A DNA stretch of 64,000 bases from Halictus rubicundus (lineage: Eukaryota; Arthropoda; Insecta; Hymenoptera; Halictidae): the NCBI RefSeq assembly GCF_050948215.1, contig NW_027488581.1:186001-250000 (forward strand). Direction: 5' to 3'. Below the pieces are notes generated by a model. The model was not told where the DNA came from, did not search any database, and was given only the letters and a program-made list of their open reading frames with translations. Positions 1 through 12,342 of the stretch are shown here, in pieces. How positions within the stretch are numbered: position 1 is the stretch's first letter; each line of letters begins with the position of its first letter. Made by a program: the position numbers and the translations under genes.

Positions 1-148
1 GATAGGATAGAGGGTAGCATAGGACAGAGGAATAGGATAGGATAGAGGATAGGATAGGATAGAGGATAGGATTGGATAGAGGATAGGATAGGATCGAGGA
101 TAGGATAAGATGGAGGATAGGATGGGATAGAGGATAGGATAGGATGGA

Positions 149-752
149 GGATAGGTTAGGATAGAGGATAGTATAGGATAGAGGATAGGATAGGATGGAG
201 GATAGGATGGGATAGAGGATATGATAAGATAGAAGATAGGATAGGATAGAGGATAGGATAGGATAGAGGATAGGATAGGATAGAGGGTAGCATAGGACAG
301 AGGAATAGGATAGGATAGAGGATAGGATAGGATAGAGGATAGGATTGGATAGAGGATAGGATAGGATCGAGGATAGGATAAGATGGAGGATAGGATGGGA
401 TAGAGGATAGGATAGGATGGAGGATAGGATGGGATAGAGGATATGATAAGATAGAAGATAGGATAGGATAGAGGATAGGATAGGATAGATGATAGGATAG
501 GATAGAGGATCGGATAGGATAAATGATAGGATAGGATAGAGGATAGGATAGGATAGCGGATAGGATAGGATAGAGGATAGGATAGGATAGAGGATAGGAT
601 AGGATAGAGGATAGGATAGGATAGAGGATAGGACTGGATAGAGGATAGAATAGGATAGAGGATAGGATAGGATGGAGGATAGGATGGAATAGAGGATAGG
701 ATGGAATAGAGGATAGGATGAGATAGAGGATAGGATAGGATAGAGGATAGGA
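149..752 (+). repeat. 600-bp duplicated segment, copy 1
   Basis: This segment matches 2,621-3,224 at a constant spacing of 2,472 bp. Shared landmarks are GGTTAGG (154 and 2,626), the GGTAGCATAGGACAG marker (284 and 2,756) and GGACTGG (631 and 3,103). The match stops where this copy reads GATATGATAG and the other reads AGTATAGGAT. Confidence 0.75.
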
Positions 753-2114
753 TATGATAGAGGATAGCATAGGATAGAGGATAGGATAGGATGGAGGATA
801 GGATGGGACAGAGGATATGATAAGATAGAAGATAGGATAGGATAGATGATAGGATAGGATAGATGATAGGATAGGATAGAGGATCGGATAGGATAAATGA
901 TAGGATAGGATAGAGGATAGGATAGGATAGCGGATAGGATAGAGGATAGGATAGGATCGAGGATAGGATAGGATAGAGGATAGGATAGGATAGAGGACAG
1001 GATTGGATAGAGGATAGGATAGTATCGAGGATAGGATAGGATAGAGCATAGGATGGGATAGAGGATAGGATAGGATAGATGGTAGGATAGGATAGAGGAC
1101 AGGATACGATAGAGGATAGAATAGGATAGAGGATAGGATAGGATAAACGATAGGATATGATAGAGGATAGGATTGGATAGAGGATAGGATACGATAGAGG
1201 ATAGGATAGGATGGAGGATAGTATTGGATAGAGGATAGGAAAGGACAGTGGATAGGATGTGATAGAGGATAGCATAGGATAGAGGATGGGATACGATAGC
1301 GGATAGGATGGGATAGAGGATAGGATAGGATAGAGGATAGGATAGGATGGAGGATAGGATGGGGTAGAGGATATGATAAGATAGAAGATAGGATAGGATA
1401 GAGGATAGGATAGGATAGAGGATAGGATAGGATAGAGGATCGGATAGGATAAATGATAGGATAGGATAGAGGATAGGATAGGATAGCGGATAGGATAGGA
1501 TAGAGGATAGGATAGGATAGAGGATAGGATAGGATAGAGGATAGGATAGGATAGAGGATAGGATTGGATAGAGGGTAGAATAGGATAGAGGATAGGATAG
1601 GATGGAGGATAGGATGGAATAGAGGATATGATGGAATAGAGGATAGGATGAGATAGAGGATAGGATAGGATAGAGGATAGGATAGGATAGAGGGTAGGAT
1701 AAGATGGAGGATAGGATGGGATAGAGGATAGGATAAGACTGAGGATAGGATAGGATCGAGGATAGGATAGGATAGAGGATAGGATAGGATAGAGGACAGG
1801 ATTGGATAGAGGATAGGATAGTATCGAGGATAGGATAGGATAGAGCATAGGATGGGATAGAGGATAGGATAGGATAGATGGTAGGGTAGGATAGAGGACA
1901 GGGTACGATAGAGGATAGAATAGGATAGAGGATATGATAGGATAGAGGATAGGAAAGTATAGAGGATAGGATAGGATTGAGGATAGGACAGGATAGGGGA
2001 TAGGATACGATAGAGGATAGGATAGGATAGAGGATAGGATAGGATCGAGGATAGGATGGGATAGAGGATAGGATATGATTGAGGATAGGATTGGATAGAG
2101 GATAGGATAGGATA

Positions 2115-2186
2115 GAGGATAGGATAGAGGATAGGATAGAGGATAGGATAGAGGATAGGATAGAGGATAGGATAGAGGATAGGATA
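2115..2186 (+). repeat. 12-mer run, 6 copies
   Basis: Six consecutive 12-bp units GAGGATAGGATA, starting at 2,115, 2,127, 2,139, 2,151, 2,163 and 2,175, before the 17-bp spacing resumes at 2,187. Each unit is a 17-mer lacking one GGATA pentamer. Confidence 0.9.
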
Positions 2187-2620
2187 GAGGATAGGATAGG
2201 ATAGAGGATAGGAGAGGATAGAGCATAGGATGGGAAAGAGGATAGGATAGGATAGATGGTAGGATAGGATAGAGGACAGGATACGATAGAGGATAGAATA
2301 GGATAGATGATGGGATAGGATAAACGATAGGGTACGATATAGGATAGGATTGGATAGAGGATAGGATACGATAGAGGATAGGATACGATAGAGGATAGAA
2401 TTGGATAGAGGATAGGATGGGATCGAGGATAGGATAGGATAAAGGATAGGATACAATAGAGGATAGGATTGGATAGAGGATAGGATACGATAGAGGATAG
2501 GATAGGATGGAGGATAGTATTGGATAGAGGATAGGATAAGATAGAGGGTAGGAAAGGACAGTGGATAGGATGTGATAGAAGTTAGGACAGATGGTAGGAT
2601 AGATGGTAGGATACGGTAGA

Positions 2621-3224
2621 GGATAGGTTAGGATAGAGGATAGTATAGGATAGAGGATAGGATAGGATGGAGGATAGGATGGGATAGAGGATATGATAAG
2701 ATAGAAGATAGGATAGGATAGAGGATATAATAGGATAGAGGATAGGATAGGATAGAGGGTAGCATAGGACAGAGGAATAGGATAGGATAGAGGATAGGAT
2801 AGGATAGAGGATAGGATTGGATAGAGGATAGGATAGGATCGAGGATAGGATAAGATGGAGGATAGGATGGGATAGAGGATAGGATAGGATGGAGGATAGG
2901 ATGGGATAGAGGATATGATAAGATAGAAGATAGGATAGGATAGAGGATAGGATAGGATAGATGATAGGATAGGATAGAGGATCGGATAGGATAAATGATA
3001 GGATAGGATAGAGGATAGGATAGGATAGCGGATAGGATAGGATAGAGGATAGGATAGGATAGAGGATAGGATAGGATAGAGGATAGGATAGGATAGAGGA
3101 TAGGACTGGATAGAGGATAGAATAGGATAGAGGATAGGATAGGATGGAGGATAGGATGGAATAGAGGATAGGATGGAATAGAGGATAGGATGAGATAGAG
3201 GATAGGATAGGATAGAGGATAGTA
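2621..3224 (+). repeat. 600-bp duplicated segment, copy 2
   Basis: Second copy of 149-752, with the same order of variant units. Just upstream (2,575-2,620) it carries the landmark GGACAGATGGTAGGATAGAT, which recurs at many other positions in flavour A. Confidence 0.75.
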
Positions 3225-5360
3225 TAGGATAGAGGATAGGATAGGATGGAGGATAGGATGGGATAGAGGATATGATAAGATAGAAGATAGGATAGGATAG
3301 AGGATAGGATAGGATAGAGGATAGGATACGATAGAGGATAGGATAGGATAGAGGATAGGATAGGATAGAGGATAGGATTGGATAGAGGGTAGAATAGGAT
3401 AGAGGATAGGATAGGATGGAGGATAGGATGGAATAGAGGATAGGATGGAATAGAGGATAGGATGAGATAGAGGATAGGATATAATAGAGGATAGGATAGG
3501 ATAGAGGATAGGATAGGATAGAGGATAGGATAGGATGGAGGATAGGATGAGATAGAGGATATGATAAGATAGAAGATAGGATAGGATAGAGGATAGGATA
3601 GGATAGAGTATAGGATAGGATAGAGGATAGCATAGGATAGAGGAATAGGATAGGATAGAGGATAGGATGGGATAGAGGATATGATAAGATAGAAGATAGG
3701 GTAGGATAGAGGATAGGATAGGATAGAGGATAGGATAGGATAGAGGATAGCATAGGATAGAGGATAGGATTGGATAGAGGATAGGATAGGATCGAGGATA
3801 GGATAGGATAGAGCATAGGATGGGATAGAGGATAGGATAGGATAGAGGATAGGATAGGATGGAGGATAGGATGGGATAGAGGATATGATAAGATAGAAGA
3901 TAGGATAGGATAGAGGATAGGATAGGATAGAGGATAGGATAGGATAGAGGATCGGATAGGATAAATGATAGGATAGGATAGAGGATAGGATAGGATAGCG
4001 GATAGGATAGGATAGAGGATAGGATAGGATGGAGGATAGGATGGAATAGAGGATAGGATGGAATAGAGGATAGGATGAGATAGAGGATAGGATAGGATAG
4101 AGGATAGGATAGGATAGAGGGTAGGATAAGATGGAGGATAGGATGGGATAGAGGATAGGATAAGACTGAGGATAGGATAGGATCGAGGATAGGATAGGAT
4201 AGAGGATGGGATAGGATAGAGGACAGGATTGGATAGAGGATAGGATAGTATCGAGGATAGGATAGGATAGAGCATAGGATGGGATAGAGGATAGGATAGG
4301 ATAGATGGTAGGGTAGGATAGAGGACAGGATACGATAGAGGATAGAATAGGATAGAGGATAGGATAGGATAAACGATAGGATATAATAGAGGATAGGATT
4401 GGATAGAGGATAGGATACGATAGAGGATAGGATAGGATGGAGGATAGTATTGGATAGAGGATAGGAAAGGACAGTGGATAGGATGTGATAGAGGATAGCA
4501 TAGGATAGAGGATGGGATACGATAGCGGATAGGATGGGATAGAGGATAGGATAGGATAGAGGATAGGATATGATGGAGGATAGGATGGGATAGAGGATAT
4601 GATAAGATAGAAGATAGGATAGGATAGAGGATAGGATAGGATAGAGGATAGGATAGGATAGAGGATCGGATAGGATAAATGATAGGATAGGATAGAGGAT
4701 AGGATAGGATAGAGGATAGGATAGGATAGAGGATAGGATAGGATAGAGGATAGGATTGGATAGAGGGTAGAATAGGATAGAGGATAAGATAGGATGGAGG
4801 ATAGGATGGAATAGAGGATAGGATGGAATAGAGGATAGGATGAGATAGAGGATAGGATAGGATAGAGGATAGGATAGGATAGAGGGTAGGATAAGATGGA
4901 GGATAGGATGGGATAGAGGATAGGATAAGACTGAGGATAGGATAGGATCGAGGATAGGATAGGATAGAGCATAGGATGGGATAGAGGATAGGATAGGATA
5001 GATGGTAGGGTAGGATAGAGGACAGGATACGATAGAGGATAGAATAGGATAGAGGATATGATAGGATAGAGGATAGGAAAGTATAGAGGATAGGATAGGA
5101 TTGAGGATAGGACAGGATAGGGGATAGGATACGATAGAGGATAGGATAGGATAGAGGATAGGATAGGATCGAGGATAGGATGGAATAGAGGATAGGATGA
5201 GATAGAGGTTAGGATAGGATAGAGGATAGGATAGGATAGAGGATAGGATATGACAGAGGACAGGATAGGATAGAGGATGGGATACGATAGCGGATAGGAT
5301 AGGATAGAAGATAGGATAGGATAGAGGATAGGATAGGATAGAGGATAGGATAGGATAGAG

Positions 5361-5548
5361 GATACGATTGGGGATTGGGTAGGATAGAGGATAGGATAGA
5401 ATAGAGGATAGGATACGATAGATGATAGGATAGGATAGAGAATAGGATAGGATATATGATATTATAGGATAGAGGATAGCATATTATACACTATAGGATA
5501 GGATAGTATAAAGGATAGGATAGGATAGAGTATACGATATTATAGTGG
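5361..5548 (+). repeat. AT-rich diverged patch, copy 1
   Basis: The most diverged satellite in the left array. It starts at GATACGATTGGGGATTGGG, passes through GGATATATGATATTATAGG and CATATTATACACTATAGG, and ends at GATATTATAGTGG. It is still recognisable as decayed 17-mers. It precedes the 12-mer run and recurs at 7,826-8,013 and 10,124-10,311 at the same length. It resembles the flavour B box but lacks GGAACGG. Confidence 0.85.
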
Positions 5549-5612
5549 ATAGGATGGGATAGAGGATAGGATATGATTGAGGATAGGATTGGATAGAGGA
5601 TAGGATAGGATA

Positions 5613-5708
5613 GAGGATAGGATAGAGGATAGGATAGAGGATAGGATAGAGGATAGGATAGAGGATAGGATAGAGGATAGGATAGAGTATAGGATAGAGG
5701 ATAGGATA
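5613..5708 (+). repeat. 12-mer run, 8 copies
   Basis: Eight 12-bp units start every 12 bp from 5,613 to 5,697. The one at 5,685 begins GAGTATA instead of GAGGATA. The run sits about 65 bp after the AT-rich patch, and homologous runs in sibling repeats have 7 and 10 units. Confidence 0.9.
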
Positions 5709-7825
5709 GAGGATAGGATAGGATAGAGGATAGGATAGGATAGAGGATAAGATAGAACAGAGGATAGGATAGGATAGAGGATAGCATTGGATATAGGATA
5801 GGATAGGATAGAGGATAGGTTAGAGGATAGGATAGGATAGAGTATACGATAGAGGATAGGATAGGATAGAGGATAGGATAGGATAGAGGATAGGATAGGA
5901 TAGGATAGGATAGGATAGAGGATAGGATAGGATAGAGCATAGGATATTATAGAGGATAGCATAGGATTGAGGATAGGATAGGATAAAGGATAGGATACGA
6001 TAGAGGATAGGATTGGATAGAGGATAGGATTGGATAGAGGATAGGATATCATAGAGGATAGGTTTCGATAGAGGGTAGAATAGGATAGAGGATAGGATCG
6101 GATAGAGGATAGGTGAGGATGGAGGATAGGATGGGATAGAGGATAGGATAAGATGGAGGACAGGATGGGATAGAGGATAGGATAAGATAGAGGATAGGAA
6201 AGGATAGAGGATAGGATAGGATAGAGGATAGGATAGGATGGATGATATAATAGGATTGAGGATAGGATAGGATGGGGGATAGGATACGATAGAGGATAGG
6301 ATAGGATAGAGGATAGGATAGGATCGAGGATAGGATGGTATAGAGGATAGGATGAGATACAGGATAGGATAGGATAGAGGGTAGGATAAGATGGAGGATA
6401 GGATGGGATAGAGGATACGATAAGGCTGAGGATGGGATAGGATAGAGGATAGGATAGGACAGAGGATAGGATTAGATAGAGGATAGGATAGGATAGAGGA
6501 TAGGATAGGATAGAGGACAGGATTGGATAGAGGATAGGATAGTATCGAGGATAGGATAGGATAGAGCATAGGATGGGATAGAGGATAGGATAGGATAGAT
6601 GGTAGGGTAGGATAGAGGACAGGATACGATAGAGGATAGAATAGGATAGAGGATAGGATAGGATAGAGGATCGGATAGGATAAATGATAGGGTAGGATAG
6701 AGGATAGGATAGGATAGCGGATAGGATAGGATACAGGATATTATAGGATAGAGGATAGGATAGGATAGAGGATAGGATAGGATAGAGGATAGGATTGGAT
6801 AGAGGGTAGAATAGGATAGAGGATAGGATAGGATGGAGGATAGGATGGAATAGAGGATAGGATGGAATAGAGGATAGGATGAGATAGAGGATAGGATATA
6901 ATAGAGGATAGGATAGGATAGAGGGTAGAATAGGATAGAGGATAGGATAGGATGGAGGATAGGATGGAATAGAGGATAGGATGGAATAGAGGATAGGATG
7001 AGATAGAGGATAGGATATAATAGAGGATAGGATAGGATAGAGGATAGGATAGGATAGAGGATAGGATAGGATGGAGGATAGGTTGAGATAGAGGATAGGA
7101 TAAGATAGAAGATAGGATAGGATAGAGGATAGGATAGGATAGAGTATAGGATAGAATAAAGGTTAGCATAGGATAGAGGAATAGGATAGGATAGAGGATA
7201 GGATGGGATAGAGGATAGGATGGAATAGAGGATAGGATGAGATAGAGGATAGGATAGGATAGAGGATAGGATAGGATAGAGGGTAGGATAAGATGGAGGA
7301 TAGGATGGGATAGAGGATAGGATAAGACTGAGGATAGGATAGGATCGAGGATAGGATAGGATAGAGGATAGGATAGGATAGAGGACAGGATTGGATAAAG
7401 GATAGGATAGTATCGAGGATAGGATAGGATAGAGCATAGGATGGGATAGAGGATAGGATAGGATAGATGGTAGGGTAGGATAGAGGACAGGATACGATAG
7501 AGGATAGAATAGGATAGAGGATATGATAGGATAGAGGATAGGAAAGTATAGAGGATAGGATAGGATTGAGGATAGGACAGGATAGGGGATAGGATACGAT
7601 AGAGGATAGGATAGGATAGAGGATAGGATAGGATCGAGGATAGGATGAAATAGAGGATAGGATGAGATAGAGGTTAGGATAGGATAGAGGATAGGATAGG
7701 ATAGAGGATAGGATATGACAGAGGACAGGATAGGATAGAGGATGGGATACGATAGCGGATAGGATAGGATAGAAGATAGGATAGGATAGAGGATAGGATA
7801 GGATAGAGGATAGGATAGGATAGAG

Positions 7826-8013
7826 GATACGATTGGGGATTGGGTAGGATAGAGGATAGGATAGAATAGAGGATAGGATACGATAGATGATAGGATAGGA
7901 TAGAGAATAGGATAGGATATATGATATTATAGGATAGAGGATAGCATATTATACACTATAGGATAGGATAGTATAAAGGATAGGATAGGATAGAGTATAA
8001 GATATTATAGTGG
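7826..8013 (+). repeat. AT-rich diverged patch, copy 2
   Basis: The same 188-bp patch as 5,361-5,548 with identical length and landmarks. The late segment reads GAGTATAAGATATTATAG where the other two copies read GAGTATACGATATTATAG. Confidence 0.85.
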
Positions 8014-8077
8014 ATAGGATGGGATAGAGGATAGGATATGATTGAGGATAGGATTGGATAGAGGATAGGATAGGATA

Positions 8078-8161
8078 GAGGATAGGATAGAGGATAGGAT
8101 AGAGGATAGGATAGAGGATAGGATAGAGGATAGGATAGAGGATAGGATAGAGGATAGGATA
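8078..8161 (+). repeat. 12-mer run, 7 copies
   Basis: Seven 12-bp units start at 8,078 and continue every 12 bp to 8,150. The 17-bp spacing resumes after 8,162. Homologous runs are at 5,613 (8 units) and 10,376 (10 units). Confidence 0.9.
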
Positions 8162-10123
8162 GAGGATAGGATAGGATAGAGGATAGGATAGAACAGAGGA
8201 TAGGATAGGATAGAGGATAGCATTGGATATAGGATAGGATAGGATAGAGGATAGGTTAGAGGATAGGATAGGATAGAGGATACGATAGAGGATAGGATAG
8301 GATAGAGGATAGGATAGGATAGAGGATAGGATAGGATAGGATAGGATAGGATAGAGGATAGGATAGGATAGAGCATAGGATATTATAGAGGATAGCATAG
8401 GATTGAGGATAGGATAGGATAAAGGATAGGATACGATAGAGGATAGGATTGGATAGAGGATAGGATTGGATAGAGGATAGGATATCATAGAGGATAGGTT
8501 TCGATAGAGGGTAGAATAGGATAGAGGATAGGATTGGATAGAGGATAGGTGGGGATGGAGGATAGGATGGGATAGAGGATAGGATAAGATGGAGGACAGG
8601 ATGGGATAGAGGATAGGATAAGATAGAGGATAGGAAAGGATAGAGGATAGGATAGGATAGAGGATAGGATAGGATGGATGATATAATAGGATTGAGGATA
8701 GGATAGGATGGGGGATAGGATACGATAGAGGATAGGATAGGATAGAGGATAGGATAGGATCGAGGATAGGATGGTATAGAGGATAGGATGAGATACAGGA
8801 TAGGATAGGATAGAGGGTAGGATAAGATGGAGGATAGGATGGGATAGAGGATAGGATAAGGCTGAGGATGGGATAGGATAGAGGATAGGATAGGACAGAG
8901 GATAGGATTAGATAGAGGATAGGATAGGATAGAGGATAGGATAGGATAGAGGACAGGATTGGATAGAGGATAGGATAGTATCGAGGATAGGATAGGATAG
9001 AGCATAGGATGGGATAGAGGATAGGATAGGATAGATGGTAGGGTAGGATAGAGGACAGGATACGATAGAGGATAGAATAGGATAGAGGATAGGATAGGAT
9101 AAACGATAGGATATGATAGAGGATAGGATTGGATAGAGGATAGGATACGATAGAGGATAGGATAGGATGGAGGATAGTATTGGATAGAGGATAGGAAAGG
9201 ACAGTAGATAGGATGTGATAGAGGATAGCATAGGATAGAGGATGGGACACGATAGCGGATAGGATGGGATAGAGGATAGGATAGGATAGAGGATAGGATA
9301 GGATGGAGGATAGGATGGGATAGAGGATATGATAAGATAGAAGATAGGATAGGATAGAGGATAGGATAGGATAGAGGATAGGATAGGATAGAGGATCGGA
9401 TAGGATAAATGATAGGGTAGGATAGAGGATAGGATAGGATAGCGGATAGGATAGGATACAGGATAGGTAGGATAGAGGATAGGATAGGATAGAGGATAGG
9501 ATAGGATAGAGGATAGGATTGGATAGAGGGTAGAATAGGATAGAGGATAGGATAGGATGGAGGATAGGATGGAATAGAGGATAGGATGGAATAGAGGATA
9601 GGATGAGATAGAGGATAGGATATAATAGAGGATAGGATAGGATAGAGGATAGGATAGGATAGAGTATAGGATAGGATGGAGGATAGGTTGAGATAGAGGA
9701 TAGGATAAGATAGAAGATAGGATAGGATAGAGGATAGGATAAGATGGAGGATAGGATGGGATAGAGGATAGGATAAGACTGAGGATAGGATAGGATCGAG
9801 GATAGGATAGGATAGAGGATAGGATAGGATAGAGGACAGGATTGGATAGAGGATAGGATAGTATCGAGGATAGGATAGGATAGAGCATAGGATGGGATAG
9901 AGGATAGGATAGGATAGATGGTAGGGTAGGATAGAGGACAGGATACGATAGAGGATAGAATAGGATAGAGGATATGATAGGATAGAGGATAGGAAAGTAT
10001 AGAGGATAGGATATGACAGAGGACAGGATAGGATAGAGGATGGGATACGATAGCGGATAGGATAGGATAGAAGATAGGATAGGATAGAGGATAGGATAGG
10101 ATAGAGGATAGGATAGGATAGAG

Positions 10124-10311
10124 GATACGATTGGGGATTGGGTAGGATAGAGGATAGGATAGAATAGAGGATAGGATACGATAGATGATAGGATAGGATA
10201 GAGAATAGGATAGGATATATGATATTATAGGATAGAGGATAGCATATTATACACTATAGGATAGGATAGTATAAAGGATAGGATAGGATAGAGTATACGA
10301 TATTATAGTGG
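10124..10311 (+). repeat. AT-rich diverged patch, copy 3
   Basis: Third 188-bp patch, same length and landmarks as copies 1 and 2, located about 65 bp before a 12-mer run. Confidence 0.85.
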
Positions 10312-10375
10312 ATAGGATGGGATAGAGGATAGGATATGATTGAGGATAGGATTGGATAGAGGATAGGATAGGATA

Positions 10376-10495
10376 GAGGATAGGATAGAGGATAGGATAG
10401 AGGATAGGATAGAGGATAGGATAGAGGATAGGATAGAGGATAGGATAGAGGATAGGATAGAGGATAGGATAGAGGATATGATAGAGGATAGGATA
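10376..10495 (+). repeat. 12-mer run, 10 copies
   Basis: Ten 12-bp units start every 12 bp from 10,376 to 10,484. The last is GAGGATATGATA. This is the longest 12-mer run in the window and is homologous in position to the runs of 8 and 7 in copies a and b. Confidence 0.9.
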
Positions 10496-12342
10496 GAGGA
10501 TAGGATAGGATAGAGGATAGGATAGGATAGAGGATAGGATAGAACAGAGGATAGGATAGGATAGAGGATAGCATTGGATATAGGATAGGATAGGATAGAG
10601 GATAGGTTAGAGGATAGGATAGGATAGAGGATACGATAGAGGATAGGATAGGATAGAGGATAGGATAGGATAGAGGATAGGATGGGATAGAGGTTAGGAT
10701 AGGATAGATGGTAGGATAGGATAGAGGACAGGATACGATAGAGGATAGAATAGGATAGAGGATAGGATAGGATAAAGGATAATATACAATAGAGGATAGG
10801 ATTGGATAGAGGATAGGATACGATAGAGGATAGGATAGGATGGAGGCTAGTATTGGATAGAGGATAGGATAAGATAGAGGGTAGGAAAGGACAGTGGATA
10901 GGATGTGATAGAAGCTAGGACAGATGGTAGGATAGATGGTAGGATACGGTAGAGGATAGGTTAGGATAGAGGATAGTATAGGATAGAGGATAGGATAGGA
11001 TGGAGGATAGGATGGGATAGAGGATATGATAAGATAGAAGATAGGATAGGATAGAGGATAGGATAGGATAGAGGATAGGATAGGATAGAGGATCGGATAG
11101 GATAAATGATAGGATAGGATAGAGGATAGGATAGGATAGCGGATAGGATAGGATAGAGGATAGGATAGAGGATAGGATAGGATAGAGGATAGGATAGGAT
11201 AGAGGATAGGATAGGATAGAGGATAGGATAGGATAGAGGATAGGATTGGATAGAGGGTAGAATAGGATAGAGGATAGGATAGGATGGAGGATAGGATGGA
11301 ATAGAGGATAGGATGGAATAGAGGATAGGATGAGATAGAGGATAGGATAGGATAGAGGATAGGATATGATAGAGGATAGCATAGGATAGAGGATGGGATA
11401 CGATAGCGGATGGGATGGGATAGAGGATAGGGTAGGATAGATGGTAGGTTACGATAGAGGATAGGATACGATAGAGGAGAGTATAGAGGATAGGAAAGGT
11501 TAGACGATAGGATAGGATAGAGGCTAGAATAGGATAGAGGATAGGATTGGACAGCGGATAGGATAGGATAGAGGATAGGATAGGATAGAGGATAGGATAG
11601 GATAGAGGATAGTATAGGATAGAGGATACGATAGGATGGAGGATAGGATGGGATAGAGGATATGATAAGATAGAAGATAGGATAGGATAGAGGACAGGAT
11701 AGGATAGAGTATAGGATAGGATAGAGGATAGGATAGGATAGAGGGTAGCATAGGACAGAGGAATAATATAGGATAGAGGATAGGATAGGATAGAGGATAG
11801 GATTGGATAGAGGATAGGATAGGATCGAGGATAGGATAAGATGGAGGACAGGATGGGATAGAGGATAGGATAAGACTGAGGATAGGAGAGGATAGAGGAT
11901 AGGATCGGATAGAGGATAGGATTAGATAGAGGATAGGATAGGATAAAGGATAGGATCGGATAGAGTATAGGATTGGATAGAGGATAGGATAGGATCGAGG
12001 ATAGGATAGGATACAGCATAGGATGGGAAAGAGGATAGGATAGGATAGATGGTAGGATAGGATAGAGGACAGGATACGATAGAGGATGGAATAGGATAGA
12101 TGATGGGATAGGATAAACGATAGGGTACGATAGAGGATAGGATTGGATAGAGGATAGGATACGATAGAGGATAGGATACGATAGAGGATAGAATTGGATA
12201 GAGGATAGGATAGGATCGAGGATAGGATAGGATAGAGCATAGGATGGGATAGAGGTTAGGATAGGATAGATGGTAGGATAGGATAGAGGACATGATACGA
12301 TAGAGGATAGAATAGGATAGAGGATAGGATAGGATAAAGGAT

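Larger units (their letters stand above)
1..4946 (+). repeat. Flavour A satellite, left mosaic array
   Basis: Diverged 17-mers with dense marker variants: GGTAGCATAGGACAGAGGAA at about 12, 285 and 2,757, the GATA-rich patch, and ATCGGATAGGATAAATGATA at about 509, 883, 1,439, 2,981, 3,951 and 4,665. Two duplications can be traced. Bases 1-154 recur at 274-427 (273 bp apart), and 149-752 recur at 2,621-3,224 (2,472 bp apart). Beyond these the segment is a shuffled mosaic, and I could not define a strict higher-order repeat. No gene is seen. Confidence 0.85.
4947..7411 (+). repeat. 2.45-kb higher-order repeat, copy a
   Basis: First of three head-to-tail copies. Landmarks align with copy b at 2,465 bp (exactly 145 x 17) near the start: GATGGTAGGG at 5,001 and 7,466, and GATACGATTGGGGATTGGG at 5,361 and 7,826. 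The spacing shifts to 2,436 further in because of small indels. The copy contains an AT-rich patch (5,361-5,548) and a 12-mer run (5,613-5,708). It matches only the variant order of its siblings; no gene is present. Confidence 0.82.
7412..9862 (+). repeat. 2.45-kb higher-order repeat, copy b
   Basis: Second copy of the 2.45-kb repeat. It aligns with copy a at 2,465-2,436 bp and with copy c at 2,451 bp (GATGGTAGGG at 7,466 and 9,917). The AT-rich patch is at 7,826-8,013 with one visible substitution (GAGTATAAG for GAGTATACG), and the 12-mer run is at 8,078-8,161. Its last ~855 bp (9,007-9,860) recur at 25,707-26,560. Confidence 0.82.
9863..10676 (+). repeat. 2.45-kb higher-order repeat, copy c (truncated)
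   Basis: Third copy. Spacing to copy b falls from 2,451 to 2,298 bp near 10,005 because 153 bp (9 x 17) present in copy b is missing: GGAAAGTATAGAGG runs straight into GATATGACAGAGGACAGG. The AT-rich patch (10,124-10,311) and the longest 12-mer run follow. The copy ends at about 10,676, where superblock I begins. Confidence 0.8.

Noticed and set aside
5485..5505. TATA-like sequence in the AT-rich patch as a promoter
   Set aside because: It is one of several decayed repeat units, has three copies, and no gene lies downstream on either strand.
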